From Pseudovibrio sp. Ad37 (lineage in GTDB: Bacteria; Pseudomonadota; Alphaproteobacteria; Rhizobiales; Stappiaceae): 64,000 bases of DNA. Below the pieces are notes generated by a model that made no database searches, was not told where the DNA came from, and saw only the letters and a list, made by a program, of their open reading frames with translations. Every line of letters starts with the position of its first letter. Positions within the stretch are counted from its first letter, which is position 1. Made by a program: the position numbers and the translations under genes. The stretch covers positions 19,613 through 83,612 of the forward strand of contig NZ_LMCF01000219.1 of assembly GCF_001623075.1 (NCBI RefSeq), written 5' to 3'. This document shows positions 38,064 to 47,950 of the stretch, piece by piece.

Positions 38064-38255
38064 TAAAACCCTAATAATCGGTAAACGGGAAATCTACCCA
38101 CAAAGAAGCATTGTGGAATATCGCAGGAAAGGCCTTTGACTAGGCTTTTGAAGAGTCGAATGAATCTTGTGCGGCCTGTTCGGCAGATTTTGCCGAAGCA
38201 GTTAAGACATCATGGTTAATCTGTAAAATTGTACAAAATGTGGCTTCCACATACA

Positions 38256-38284
38256 AAAAGGCCGGCTGAGACAGCCGGCCTTTT
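38256..38284 (-). terminator. Rho-independent terminator after sciP
   Basis: AAAAGGCCGGCTG (38256-38268) and CAGCCGGCCTTTT (38272-38284) form a 13-base perfect stem with a 3-base loop and a U-tract on the minus strand. It isolates sciP from fliF. Confidence 0.92.
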
Positions 38285-38330
38285 CAGAACCTCAAACCTG
38301 TTTGGGTATTACACCCTTTTTGCCTGAAGC

Positions 38331-38609
38331 CTACTGGTCACGATAGTCCTGAACGCGTGTAGCTCGCAAGCCAGCTAAACCGTGTCGGTCAATCGAATTC
38401 TGCCAAGACAGAAATTCTTCAACCGTCAAAGTATACCGATTACATGCTTCATCCAGAGACAACAAGCCTCCGCGCACAGCCGCAACCACTTCAGCTTTTC
38501 TTCTGATAACCCATCTCTTTGTAGAGGTAGGAGGAAGATCCGCTATCGTCAGAGGGCTCCCATCGGGGCCGATGACGTATTTTACTCGTGAACGTATATG
38601 TTCGGTCAT
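38331..38609 (-). CDS. sciP: CtrA inhibitor SciP (DUF1153)
   Basis: This 92-residue protein matches SciP/DUF1153 almost throughout: RVKYVIGPDGSPLTIADLPP, TKRWVIRRKAEVVAAVRGGL and RYTLTVEEFLSWQ. In Caulobacter SciP binds CtrA and blocks its activation of target promoters in the G1 phase. The frame is open to 38657, but the ATG at 38609 (MTEHIRSRVKYV) gives the family N-terminus. Its place among flagellar genes fits CtrA control of motility. Confidence 0.95.
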   Translation of the reverse strand: MTEHIRSRVKYVIGPDGSPLTIADLPPTSTKRWVIRRKAEVVAAVRGGLLSLDEACNRYTLTVEEFLSWQNSIDRHGLAGLRATRVQDYRDQ

Positions 38610-38734
38610 TCTACTCTCACACAAACCATGACCAAGCTGAGGACGAGAATAGAACAAGGCACTTAAAATTTGGCTAAGCCCCCATCAATGTTTTGGTAAG
38701 ATTCATAACCGGGGATCTTAGTGGATATTAACTA

Positions 38735-39391
38735 CTACAGAATTCCATTGACTCCAGTGACCTCACCCACAGGAATTTTGAGATCCCCCATGTGTAGAAT
38801 AATGTCGCCAGTGCTGAAGTCCACGGCGTCCACTTTCCCTTTCACTTCGGTCTGAACAGCGAAAGGCTCGCCATTGGCATCCTGGGTAATAATATCAATG
38901 GAATAGGCGCCATCATCAGCTTTTGTGCCGTTTGTCGCCACGCCATCCCATTCAAAAGTATTGTCACCTTCCTTCAGATCAATCTCTTCCTGATAGACCT
39001 CAGCACCCTCACTATTTTTAACAGTAATGGTTGCCTTACCTGCAGAAACGGCATCAAGATTCCAAGAAGCTTTGTCATCCTTGAGCTGCGCTGTCGCACT
39101 CTGAGCAGTCACTTCCTTACCGATATAGTTTACAAACTGACTCGCACTTTGCGTTTTGAGCTGAGTCAGCTGTTCCTCTAATTTCTCAGTAGTTGCAACC
39201 TGTTGCTCAACCATCGTGTATTGAACCAGCTGATTCGTATATTCAGCCGAATCAAGAGGCTCCAACGGATCCTGATTTTGCACCTGCGTGGTCAGCAACG
39301 AGATAAACAGATCAAAGTTTGCATTGATGCTGTTCTGGGTACTTACGCCAGAGGTGTCCGCATTCGGTGTCAGAGCATTAATTGTAGTCAT
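38735..39391 (-). CDS. flgD: Flagellar hook capping protein FlgD
   Basis: FlgD caps the growing hook and is discarded when the hook is complete. The 218-residue protein has the N-terminal LFISLLTTQVQNQDPLEPLD motif, the EYTNQLVQYTMVEQQ helix and a C-terminal Ig-like domain (FEWDGVATNGTKADDGAYSI). It follows fliK by 23 bases on the same strand. Confidence 0.95.
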   Translation of the reverse strand: MTTINALTPNADTSGVSTQNSINANFDLFISLLTTQVQNQDPLEPLDSAEYTNQLVQYTMVEQQVATTEKLEEQLTQLKTQSASQFVNYIGKEVTAQSATAQLKDDKASWNLDAVSAGKATITVKNSEGAEVYQEEIDLKEGDNTFEWDGVATNGTKADDGAYSIDIITQDANGEPFAVQTEVKGKVDAVDFSTGDIILHMGDLKIPVGEVTGVNGIL

Positions 39392-39414
39392 TGTCTATTT
39401 CCTCGTGCGCGGCA

Positions 39415-41742
39415 TCAAACCGAGATATCCAGTCCACCAGCGCGGGCAGCACTATTTAAATTATTCTGTGCGAGATAGTTTTCTTCTGGCAACTCAGCGC
39501 CTTCTGACGCTCGATCCAGCTGCCCAACATTTGCCTGTCGGTTCTCTTGCTGATCCGAAGTCTGCGAGCCACGCCCTCCAAGTGAGAACTGAAGAGAGCT
39601 CTTATCGCTTTCGATCCCAGCTTCCTGAAGAGCCTTCTCCAACCCGCGTTGATCTCGCTGCAAAAGTTCAAGAGTTTCAGGTCTCTCAACAATCAGATGC
39701 GCCCGTACGCGGCCATCCTTACTAAATTCCAGAGAAACATCGACCCCACCCAACTCTTTTGGGTCAAGCCGGATTTCAAAACGATCAACGCCGCCACTTG
39801 CCTGACGGGCAATCTCAGGCCACACAGCATTCGCAACATTCCTCAGCGTAGAGGTTGGCAGAGAGCCCATTGAACGGAATGCAGAGTCAGAATGTGCAGC
39901 AGTGCTGGAGGTTGCTTCAGAACTTTCCCAATCAAGCTCAGCTTCGGGTCCATCCAACGGACCAGCTGCAAGCCCCCAACCGATTGCCGTTGTTGAAGCA
40001 ACCTGCTCATTTGCCTGTGGCACCTTCACCTGAATACTGACAGAGGGCGCAGTATTTTTCTTGTCAGCGGATACTGCCTGATCAGCAGGCTTGGTCAGTG
40101 CATTCGTAAGGTCATCGGCCTCCGGAGCATCACTAACCTCCGTGACTGCTTCAGTACTCGCTGTCACTTGCACAGCTCCACCAGCAGTTTTGTCTTTTCC
40201 AGCCAACGGGGTCGCAGCAGTCGTCACAGCAGCATTCCGGCTCACCTGTTCCGCAGAACGGACACCCGCTTCACTCCCTTGAACAGAGGCGACATCAACA
40301 GCCTTCTGTACCTGCGAAGCTTGGCCATTCTTTTCTAAAGGCACATCAGGCTTGGAAGTCACATTCGGGAAAATGATGTCACCATCACCTTCAACAGATG
40401 CGGCCTGCGCCGCACGCTGTTGATTGCCGACAAAGCTTGAACCAGCACGATCAGTCTGCCGGACAAGCACAGGCTTTTCTAAGGAAGCGTCTGTATCACC
40501 CTCAATGGCATCAACAAGAACATCGCCCCGAGAAGACTGAACAGCTCCCTTAACCTCTACAGATTGCGGCTGAACAGGTTCGGATTGAGCTTTGACACTC
40601 TTCACGTCTTGCGCTGTTGCTAGCTCACTGACCTGACGACCAACAACAGGTTGCGATGACTGAACATCCGCTTCACGAGCCGGCGCAGCGGTCTTTTCGA
40701 CAGGAGCGCTGACGGAGTTAGCGGTTGTGCCAACGCTACCGCTCTCTGAAGACGTGACAATACGATTATCAACTGCATTTGCGACTTGCTCTGCCTTAAC
40801 CGCATTGTTCGCTGGCTGAACTTGCGGTGAAGCAGCAGAATTCTGGGACTGCTCAGAGACCTCTGAAGAACGTGCAATCAGCTCAGGAGAAACCTTAGCC
40901 ACTTGATCTGAAGCCGGGAGTTCCAGCGCATTTAACTGAGGCCCAGATGAACCACCTTGTTTGACAGTGGTATCCTGCCGCTCGGACGTCACGCCCGGTT
41001 GCAAATCTGAGGCATTCCGAGTGTTGTCTTTAGATTCCTGCGCAGCACTGACAACGCCTGCCTCTTGAGCAGCAGCGCCTGCCTGAGCCGTTATCGGTCT
41101 GTCATCCGCCTGCGGCAAGATCTGCCCACCACTCTCGGTCTGCTGTAAGGTACCAAGATTTGCAACAGCACTCTCACCTGTCTTGGAAGAGATAGCCTCT
41201 CCCTCACCTACAACAGGAGCAGCGTTTTGGACATTAGCGACCGGTTGATCGACTTCCGCTCCGCCTGCTTTCTCCGCTAAGGCTGGCTGGCTGCCTACTT
41301 CCTGGACCTTTTGTGGCAAAGCAACAAAAGGTGTTTTCGCTTTCTCTTCGCCACCATTGAAAAGAAGCGCTTCATCATTAGTCGTCGCAACTGCCCCCAA
41401 TCCCGGAACCGCGCCTGACAATGGCACCTGAGAAACAGTGGGAAGCGGCAGTTCACCAGCCAAACCAGCAACTGCACTCTCACCATTTTCATCCTTGATG
41501 AGATTTGGGCTTAAAACCGAAAGATCGCCGCCAGTAGTTAACGCACCAGAGAAGAGATCCACTGCAGTTGCCGCTGCACCATCTCCCTCAGAAGCTTTGG
41601 CGAGAAGACCGGAGAAAGTATCGGCATTTTGGCCGAGCACACTCTCACCAAGCAGCGCATTACCACCTTGCCCCACAACGGGGCCTAAAGGCGTTTGTGG
41701 CTGAACAGGACCGGTTAAACTCAGCAAAGCAGATTGCGACAT
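39415..41742 (-). CDS. fliK: Flagellar hook-length control protein FliK
   Basis: The 775-residue protein has a very long low-complexity N-terminal region rich in Ala, Val, Ser and Gln. The C-terminal domain is conserved (about 110 residues; FEIRLDPKELGGVDVSLEF, LELLQRDQRGLEKALQEAGI). It is a secreted molecular ruler that also switches export specificity. The great length of the disordered part is unusual but consistent with a ruler. GAGGA lies just before the ATG. Confidence 0.9.
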   Translation of the reverse strand: MSQSALLSLTGPVQPQTPLGPVVGQGGNALLGESVLGQNADTFSGLLAKASEGDGAAATAVDLFSGALTTGGDLSVLSPNLIKDENGESAVAGLAGELPLPTVSQVPLSGAVPGLGAVATTNDEALLFNGGEEKAKTPFVALPQKVQEVGSQPALAEKAGGAEVDQPVANVQNAAPVVGEGEAISSKTGESAVANLGTLQQTESGGQILPQADDRPITAQAGAAAQEAGVVSAAQESKDNTRNASDLQPGVTSERQDTTVKQGGSSGPQLNALELPASDQVAKVSPELIARSSEVSEQSQNSAASPQVQPANNAVKAEQVANAVDNRIVTSSESGSVGTTANSVSAPVEKTAAPAREADVQSSQPVVGRQVSELATAQDVKSVKAQSEPVQPQSVEVKGAVQSSRGDVLVDAIEGDTDASLEKPVLVRQTDRAGSSFVGNQQRAAQAASVEGDGDIIFPNVTSKPDVPLEKNGQASQVQKAVDVASVQGSEAGVRSAEQVSRNAAVTTAATPLAGKDKTAGGAVQVTASTEAVTEVSDAPEADDLTNALTKPADQAVSADKKNTAPSVSIQVKVPQANEQVASTTAIGWGLAAGPLDGPEAELDWESSEATSSTAAHSDSAFRSMGSLPTSTLRNVANAVWPEIARQASGGVDRFEIRLDPKELGGVDVSLEFSKDGRVRAHLIVERPETLELLQRDQRGLEKALQEAGIESDKSSLQFSLGGRGSQTSDQQENRQANVGQLDRASEGAELPEENYLAQNNLNSAARAGGLDISV

Positions 41743-42197
41743 ATATTCCTCAAACTACGCAGCACACACCATCAGCAACGATGGTCAAGACATCTTGCGC
41801 GCAGATATGCAATTAGTGGGCCAATCACAAAATCAAGAAAATATAAACAATTTCAAATAGATAAATTAAATTCAATATTTCAAGGAACAGACAACAAGAT
41901 CATTTATTGCCCCTGCCTCGGCAACAAATGCCCAGCAAGTAAAAACATCAATCAAAAAGATTGGCCTTCCGTCGAGTTTTAGGTATATTCCCGCCAACTA
42001 GCACGCTCGAAGCGTACGCATGCGAAGCGTTTAAAAGAGAGCCCGCGTTTAGCCATCGCCAGAGCGCAGCAAGCACTAAGCAAGCAAAAGAAACTAATCT
42101 GCGCTTCAGACTTCAATGTCTCCCAGGATTGAAATCTGCTCGTGATGTTATAGATACGGCTCTCACTTAAACGCGCCTACAGGATGAGGTAATTGGA
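41743..42197. other. Divergent intergenic region between fliK and mnmA
   Basis: This 455-base region separates fliK (minus) from mnmA (plus). It is AT-rich on the fliK side. A short repeated CGAAGCGT motif occurs twice near 42007-42030 (ctCGAAGCGTacgcatgCGAAGCGT), with no known meaning. I see no gene and no promoter I can defend. Confidence 0.5.
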
Positions 42198-43400
42198 ATG
42201 CTAAACAGTCTTGGCCTGCCCGGCCGCCCAGAAGACACACGGGTGGTTGTTGCCATGTCAGGCGGCGTTGATTCATCGGTTGTTGCCGGAATGATGAAAC
42301 GCGAAGGCTATGATGTGGTCGGCGTCACTCTACAGCTCTACGATCATGGCGAAGCAATCCAACGCAAGGGCGCTTGCTGCGCCGGGCAAGACATCCACGA
42401 TGCCCGCCGTGTTGCAGAAAAACTCGACATTCCGCATTACGTTCTGGATTATGAATCCCGCTTTAAAGAGCAGGTCATCGAACGCTTCGCGGACAGCTAT
42501 ATCAATGGCGAAACGCCGATTCCATGCGTAACATGTAACCAGACCGTCAAGTTCAAAGACCTTCTGGAAACTGCCAAGGACTTGGGCGCTGATGTGCTGG
42601 TCACAGGTCACTATGTCCGTACAGGCGTGGAAGGCAATCAGCTTGCCATGTTCCGTCCTGTCGATCTGGACCGTGATCAAAGCTACTTCCTGTTCGCAAC
42701 AACACAGGAACAGCTCGATTTTCTGCGCTTCCCATTAGGTGGCATGACCAAACCAGAAGTTCGCGAACTTGCGCATGAGTTTGGACTGGCAATTGCTGAC
42801 AAGCATGACAGTCAGGACATCTGCTTTGTGCCAGAAGGCCGCTACACAGACGTTATTGCCAAGCTTCGCCCGCACGCAGCAGAACCTGGTGATATCGTGC
42901 ATGTGGATGGCCGCATTCTTGGCCGACACAACGGCATCATCCATTACACCATCGGTCAACGCCGCGGTATCGGAGTTGCAACTGGTGACCCTCTCTATGT
43001 TGTTCATCTGGACGCAGATGGACGACGCGTGATTGTTGGTCCGCAAGAAGCGTTAGCAACCCACAACCTGCTGCTGCGCGAAGTAAACTGGATTGGCTCA
43101 GGTACACTGGATGATCTGCCGGAAGACGGCATCACAGTTTATGCAAAGGTCCGTTCTACCCGCCCACCAACAGAAGCCATTCTGCGCAAGAGCGGCGAAA
43201 ACATTTTTGTCGAGCTGGTAGCAGGCGAATTCGGCGTGGCCCCAGGACAGGCTTGCGTTTTCTTCGACAAAGACGGCCAGGAAGCACGCGTTCTCGGCGG
43301 CGGTTGGATCCAGCGCGCTGAGAAGCAAGAAGGCGCAGAAGCAGCCCTCAAAGCACTGCTCGGAAAAGGCTGGGAAGCAGCAGGCTTTCCTGCAGGCTAA
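42198..43400 (+). CDS. mnmA: tRNA-specific 2-thiouridylase
   Basis: MnmA puts sulfur on U34 of Lys, Glu and Gln tRNAs. The 400-residue protein has the PP-loop motif [13 protein letters not shown] at residues 19-31, the catalytic cysteine in [12 protein letters not shown] and the second cysteine in [12 protein letters not shown]. The C-terminal beta-barrel domain is complete. GATGAGGTA precedes the ATG. A strong terminator follows. Confidence 0.97.
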   Translation: MLNSLGLPGRPEDTRVVVAMSGGVDSSVVAGMMKREGYDVVGVTLQLYDHGEAIQRKGACCAGQDIHDARRVAEKLDIPHYVLDYESRFKEQVIERFADSYINGETPIPCVTCNQTVKFKDLLETAKDLGADVLVTGHYVRTGVEGNQLAMFRPVDLDRDQSYFLFATTQEQLDFLRFPLGGMTKPEVRELAHEFGLAIADKHDSQDICFVPEGRYTDVIAKLRPHAAEPGDIVHVDGRILGRHNGIIHYTIGQRRGIGVATGDPLYVVHLDADGRRVIVGPQEALATHNLLLREVNWIGSGTLDDLPEDGITVYAKVRSTRPPTEAILRKSGENIFVELVAGEFGVAPGQACVFFDKDGQEARVLGGGWIQRAEKQEGAEAALKALLGKGWEAAGFPAG

Positions 43401-43427
43401 AGCATTGCCAAACTGACCGAATTATTC

Positions 43428-43466
43428 AAAACGCCCCGCCTGACCTGATCGTCACCGGGGCGTTTT
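43428..43466 (+). terminator. Terminator after mnmA
   Basis: AAAACGCCCCG (43428-43438) and CGGGGCGTTTT (43456-43466) form an 11-base perfect stem followed by ATTTT. Confidence 0.9.
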
Positions 43467-43764
43467 ATTTTGATCTGTCCAGCTTATGCCTTGCGCAGCC
43501 CCAATACGACATCACTCCACAAATCCCAGAAAAGCCACTCCGAAATTTCCAACTTGGCAAAAAATGAGATTTTCTTGTTCCTGACAACTGCAACTGGCAG
43601 TTATTGCTCTACGAAATTGGCATTAACCCTAGGTTTTCATGGAGTTTTTCACAAGAGATCATATTTCCACAAAACTTACCCAAGAACGCTTGACGCCACC
43701 CCTCTTGGGCCTTATACACCCCTTCACAGCGCGGCGGTCAACACCGCAACATAGCGCACCGGAT

Positions 43765-43841
43765 GGCGGGGTAGCTCAGTTGGTTAGAGCAGCGGAATCA
43801 TAATCCGCGTGTCGGGGGTTCAAGTCCCTCCCTCGCTACCA
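43765..43841 (+). tRNA. tRNA-Met (CAT), elongator type
   Basis: The 77-base gene folds as a normal cloverleaf. The acceptor stem GGCGGGG pairs with CCTCGCT (two G-U pairs), the D-arm begins TAGCTCAGTTGG, the anticodon stem is GCGGA/TCCGC with loop ATCATAA, the T-arm holds GGTTCAAGTCC, and CCA is encoded. The anticodon stem lacks the three G-C pairs of the initiator tRNA. The first and last acceptor pair is G-U. A CAT anticodon can also belong to tRNA-Ile(k2C), but the body matches alphaproteobacterial elongator Met. Its 3' 48 bases are repeated at 47758. Confidence 0.95.
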
Positions 43842-44132
43842 CCATTTTCCCAAATGCAAATACAAAATCCAAGGTAGCCTGATTAGCATTTCCGCGGTTA
43901 CTACTCTAAGAAAGCACAATTCGGCATACGGCTAGCCGTAGAAACAAAAAAGCCGACTGTATAAGTAATATAGAGCTGACGGTGTTTCCACTTTTGACAG
44001 ACGACCCGCAGAGAAACACGAGCAATGAGGCAGTCTTCTAAATATATATTTTTATAAATACTTTTCTCTTGATCGCTAAAATACCATTAACTAAAACAAC
44101 CAAAGATTGTTATCATTTTTTGGATTCTTAGT
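43842..44132. other. Region between the tRNA and the autotransporter
   Basis: This 291-base AT-rich region lies directly after the tRNA 3' end. It has no terminator hairpin close to the tRNA, unlike the sequence after the partial tRNA copy at 47758. A TTGACA occurs near 43993 and TTGATC near 44067, but no -10 at proper spacing is convincing. No integrase or other gene is present. Confidence 0.5.
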
Positions 44133-47100
44133 ATGTATTTCCAGCAATTCACCAAATTGGGAAAGAGCAAAAATCTGCATCTCTCCCTCCTTTCTAAAAC
44201 TGCACTTGTGAGCGCCTTGCTCAGTCTTTCGGCCGCCTCTGTTCCGGTAGCACATGCTGAAGAACTAATAGACACCGATCAAACCGTTAGTGGCTCAACT
44301 GGTGGCACATTAGAAAACCCACTCTCATCAGACCTCATTATCGTAAGTTCTTCCAATGGTAACACCTTAACAATCTCAGAAGGTGGATCAGTCCTGTCAT
44401 TTCTAACATTGATTGGTGATCAGGCTGGCAGTTCCGGATCTGTAGTTATTGATGGAACCAACGATGCCGATGGTGTCACATCACAACTCATGTCAGGTGG
44501 TATTGCAGTTGGAGCTGAAGGTGGGACTGGAACGCTGACCATCTCCAATGGTGCTCTGGCATATAGCTATACAGGCATCATTGGCGCAGCGGAAAAGTCG
44601 GTTGGTTCCGCCGTCGTCTCTGACGACTCTATTTGGGTCATCGGAGATCCAGTGGGACTTCTGTCTGAGGAAGAAGCCGCACAATATGACCTATTTAAGC
44701 TTCTTTATGTTGGAAGGAAAGGGGAAGGCTCGCTATCCATTGAAAATGGCGGTCACGTTAACACTCCTCAACTGATTATCGGTCAGTATGATGGCTCCAC
44801 TGGCACCGTCTCCGTCACCAGAGAAGGCTCTCAACTAGATTCAACCTTTCTGGCCGTTGGCGGTGAAGCAGGCCAAGGTGAGCTAAAGATATCTGACGGT
44901 GCATCGGTCTTTGGCTATCACGCTCGGATTGGTGAAATGGAAGGCGCTGATGGCAGGGTATCAGTCTCTGGCGCAGGGTCTCAATGGATTGTAGCTGAAT
45001 CCGATCTGTTACAGCGTAATGACGACCTGGCTGGCTTGCCTGAAGGAATATGGGTGGGGCGCGAAGGCAATGGCTCATTAATCGTTGAAGATGGCGGCTA
45101 TGTAGAGACGCAGCAGCTTATAATAGGTGAACATGCGACATCAACTGGAAGTGCTGCAATTTCCGGCGCGAGCTCTAAGTTAGATGTGTCAGAAAACCTA
45201 TATGTAGGTCTGAATGGCTCTGGTTCACTCACCGTTGAAAATGGGGCGGCCTTTTCGACTTATGAGGGCCTAATCGGAGGGGATTATGACAATAACTCCA
45301 CCGTAGGTACAGGTTCTGTTATCATCACTGGCAAGGGCTCCTCGTGGTCCAATACTGGCTTTATTGACGTAGGCTCCAATGGCGAAGGCTCCTTGGTTAT
45401 CTCAGATAGCGGCTCAGTAGCGAGCGAGGACATGTATGTTGGCTATAACCAAGAATCCAACGGCGATATTCAAATAACAGGTGAAGGCTCACGCTTGGAC
45501 GTTCATGATGGCTTGGAGATTGGGTGGGCTGGAACAGGCTCAGTCACAATTAGCGACAACGGCGTTCTTTCAGTAGGCGACGGTGAAGCAACTGTTCGCT
45601 TAGCTGTTCAACAAGGCTCCTTTGGTACCCTTAATATTGGCGCAGCCGCAGACGCGGAAGCCGCTGCTGCTGGCTACTTGGAAGCCGCTGAAATCAATTT
45701 TGGTGCTGGCGAAGGTTTATTGGTCTTCAATCACACCGATGAAGCCTATGAGTTCGGCACCTCATTAACAGGTAATGTCGATCTTGCCTTTATCTCTGGT
45801 AATACGAATCTTGCTGGTGATTACAGCAACATCGGGGAGATTACCGTTAGCGGTGGTGGCACTCTTTCCGTTAATAAAAAAGCTGGTGACATCGTTGTTG
45901 GAGATAGAGGCACACTCGGCGGCGTAGGTACGGCTGTCTCTGTTACGGTAAATAGCGGTGGTACGCTCGCTCCAGGTAACTCTATCGGCACACTCACAGT
46001 GAGTGACTTGGTCTTTAATGCAGACAGTGCCTACAACGTGGAAGTACATAGAGATGGTGATAGCGATCTGACAATTGCGTCAAATACACTTGGCTCAGGC
46101 ACCGTTGATATTATTGATGGAGCCTCCGTAAATGTCACTCCAGAAAATGGGGCAGACAACGGCTTCTCTTACAATCCAGCAACGACTTATACGATCATTA
46201 CTGCTGATGGTGGCTTGACAGGAGAGTTCAGCAATATCTCCGATAGCTTCCTGTTCTTGGATTCTGCGTTAAGTTATGACGCAAACAATGCATTCTTGAC
46301 ACTCACCCGTAACGCCAATGCAATCGCAAGCTTGGTAGAGACTGAGAACCAGAAAGCCACTGCAGGCGCACTAAAAACTCTCACATCTGGCAGTGTTTTT
46401 ACTGGTTTCATGAACCTGACGAATACGCGCGATGTATCAACTGCTCTGGACGCCCTCTCTGGTGAGATACATGCCTCTGTAAACGGTGTATTAATCGAAG
46501 ACAGTCGCTTTGTTCGCGAAGCAGCACTGGCCCGTACCATCCAAGGTGCTCCGCAAGTCTGGGGCGAAGCTTACGGTGCTTGGGGCAACTGGGACGGAGA
46601 TAAAAACACAGCATCTGTTGACCGTCGCGTCGGTGGTTTCCTGATGGGTATTGACGCTCCAATAAATGAAACATTGAGTGCTGGCTTTACCGCTGGATAC
46701 GGTAACAGTTCTATCGATGTTGACGAGCACCAGTCTTCTGCATCAATCGGTTCCTACCATCTGGGTGCATATGGCGTTGCAAACTTCGGCGCAACATTGC
46801 TTAAGTCCGGCATTTCCTATTCGTTGAACCAGATTGACATCGACCGTACAGCTACCTTCTCTGAGGACCTGACAGCGGATTACAATAGCAATACCTTCCA
46901 GCTGTTCACCGAAGCTGGTTACCGTGTTGAGACTAGTCTGGTAAACCTCACACCAATTGCAGGTCTGGCCTACATCAAACAGCATACTGAGGGTTTTGAA
47001 GAAAAAGGTGGCGATGCAGCACTCTCTGTCGACTCATCTTCAACCAACACTGCAATCAGCAACCTTGGCTTGAGAATTGAGAGAACGTTTGCTGTTGCTT

Positions 47101-47357
47101 CCATGAGAGGCTCCTTTACAGGCTCCGCAGCATGGCAGCATGTCTACGGTGACAATGTTGCTACCTCAACTAATAAACTTGGAGGCGAAAGCTTCACAAT
47201 AACAGGCGCATCCTTCGGTCGCGACACAGCCATCGTTGATGCAGGGCTTCAACTGCAGTTGACAGAAAACGCAATCTTGAGTGTCAATTATGATGGCCGA
47301 TTTGCAGAAGATGTGCGAGACCATGGTGTACGAGCTTCATTTGCAGCGAAATTCTAA
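44133..47357 (+). CDS. Type V autotransporter with beta-helix passenger
   Basis: This is an outer-membrane autotransporter of 1074 residues. The signal peptide ends near ASVPVAHA (residue 42). The passenger (about 45-740) consists of repeated beta-helix units such as GSLTVENGA and GSLIVEDGG with IGE/VGR turns. A glycine-rich segment and a C-terminal barrel (about 800-1074) follow, ending in ASFAAKF with the terminal phenylalanine needed for insertion. It may mediate adhesion. It is the only large gene between the tRNA-Met gene and its partial copy, and its base composition is more AT-rich than its neighbours. Confidence 0.93.
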   Translation: MYFQQFTKLGKSKNLHLSLLSKTALVSALLSLSAASVPVAHAEELIDTDQTVSGSTGGTLENPLSSDLIIVSSSNGNTLTISEGGSVLSFLTLIGDQAGSSGSVVIDGTNDADGVTSQLMSGGIAVGAEGGTGTLTISNGALAYSYTGIIGAAEKSVGSAVVSDDSIWVIGDPVGLLSEEEAAQYDLFKLLYVGRKGEGSLSIENGGHVNTPQLIIGQYDGSTGTVSVTREGSQLDSTFLAVGGEAGQGELKISDGASVFGYHARIGEMEGADGRVSVSGAGSQWIVAESDLLQRNDDLAGLPEGIWVGREGNGSLIVEDGGYVETQQLIIGEHATSTGSAAISGASSKLDVSENLYVGLNGSGSLTVENGAAFSTYEGLIGGDYDNNSTVGTGSVIITGKGSSWSNTGFIDVGSNGEGSLVISDSGSVASEDMYVGYNQESNGDIQITGEGSRLDVHDGLEIGWAGTGSVTISDNGVLSVGDGEATVRLAVQQGSFGTLNIGAAADAEAAAAGYLEAAEINFGAGEGLLVFNHTDEAYEFGTSLTGNVDLAFISGNTNLAGDYSNIGEITVSGGGTLSVNKKAGDIVVGDRGTLGGVGTAVSVTVNSGGTLAPGNSIGTLTVSDLVFNADSAYNVEVHRDGDSDLTIASNTLGSGTVDIIDGASVNVTPENGADNGFSYNPATTYTIITADGGLTGEFSNISDSFLFLDSALSYDANNAFLTLTRNANAIASLVETENQKATAGALKTLTSGSVFTGFMNLTNTRDVSTALDALSGEIHASVNGVLIEDSRFVREAALARTIQGAPQVWGEAYGAWGNWDGDKNTASVDRRVGGFLMGIDAPINETLSAGFTAGYGNSSIDVDEHQSSASIGSYHLGAYGVANFGATLLKSGISYSLNQIDIDRTATFSEDLTADYNSNTFQLFTEAGYRVETSLVNLTPIAGLAYIKQHTEGFEEKGGDAALSVDSSSTNTAISNLGLRIERTFAVASMRGSFTGSAAWQHVYGDNVATSTNKLGGESFTITGASFGRDTAIVDAGLQLQLTENAILSVNYDGRFAEDVRDHGVRASFAAKF

Positions 47358-47385
47358 GCAACACCAAATTCATCTTTAAAAATCG

Positions 47386-47420
47386 TGTGGGATGCTGCTT
47401 ATGTATCCCACACTTTTAGT
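47386..47420 (+). terminator. Terminator after the autotransporter
   Basis: GTGTGGGAT (47386-47394) and ATCCCACAC (47406-47414) pair perfectly and are followed by TTTTAG. Confidence 0.85.
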
Positions 47421-47757
47421 ATGTTGCCGAAACTGAAATAATCTTCACGTTCAGCTCAACACACATGACAAACAGCTTGGATAAAGCGGAAACATGAAGC
47501 ACAAAAGACGGGTTATTCTTGACCTGTCCACTTCGTCATCTTGTGAAGATACATATTTCATTTGTTCTTCCTATCCAGCCATATCTGAATTGCAAACTTC
47601 TATCTAATCTCAGTTTTTCCAGATACATTTGTGGTCTTTGAGCTCTGTCTCCGTCTTTACAAATCTCAAATTTTCTCCTTTTTCCGGCCAACAATGACCA
47701 CTCCGACTATTCATTTCGAAGGTCACAACAAAGCTCTTGAGAAAGGTACTTTCCATA

Positions 47758-47804
47758 GGAATCATAATCCGCGTGTCGGGGGGCAAGTCCCTCCCTCGCT
47801 ATCA
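47758..47804 (+). repeat. Partial duplicate of the tRNA-Met 3' part (candidate att site)
   Basis: The segment matches tRNA positions 43794-43841 from the anticodon arm to the 3' end. There is a 25-base perfect block and an 18-base perfect block, separated by one substitution and one deletion in the T-arm, and the final CCA reads TCA. The D-arm and the 5' acceptor strand are absent, so it is not functional. The direct orientation and the location of the missing half fit an integration product at the tRNA 3' end. Confidence 0.9.
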
Positions 47805-47832
47805 TCTCTCTTCAAACGAAGATTGAGACGAC

Positions 47833-47856
47833 AAGGCACCGCAAGGTGTCTTTTTT
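47833..47856 (+). terminator. Terminator after the tRNA remnant
   Basis: AAGGCACC-gcaa-GGTGTCTT forms an 8-base stem (one G-U pair) with a GCAA loop and then TTTTTT. It lies 29 bases after the tRNA fragment, where a tRNA terminator would be, while the intact tRNA has none nearby. Confidence 0.75.
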
Positions 47857-47950
47857 GTTTTCAAATAACTTGCGATCAATCATATGTTGTCATCTTCAAC
47901 TAACGTAAATCATCAACTGTCTTCCAAGCAGCTACAGCCACAACATCAGA

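Larger units (their letters stand above)
37928..38330. other. fliF upstream region
   Basis: This 403-base region lies between the fliF start and the sciP stop; both genes are on the minus strand. It holds the sciP terminator (38256-38284), a TTAA-N7-TTAA box (38049-38063) and a further TTAACCAT-type half site near 38214. No sigma-54 promoter (TGGCAC-N5-TTGC) was seen. No coding frame is credible. Confidence 0.6.
47421..47950. other. Region holding the tRNA remnant, otherwise non-coding
   Basis: Between the autotransporter terminator and the chrR stop lie about 530 bases. They contain the partial tRNA-Met copy (47758-47804) and a following terminator (47833-47856). The 90-codon frame at 47631-47903 runs through the tRNA copy and is not credible. 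Confidence 0.6.

Noticed and set aside
43765..47804. Functional mobile island with its own integrase
   Set aside because: No integrase, excisionase or plasmid gene is present between the tRNA and its copy; only a relic or an element mobilised in trans can be claimed.
47631..47903. 90-codon plus-strand frame
   Set aside because: It runs through the partial tRNA copy and its terminator, so its sequence is dictated by RNA features.
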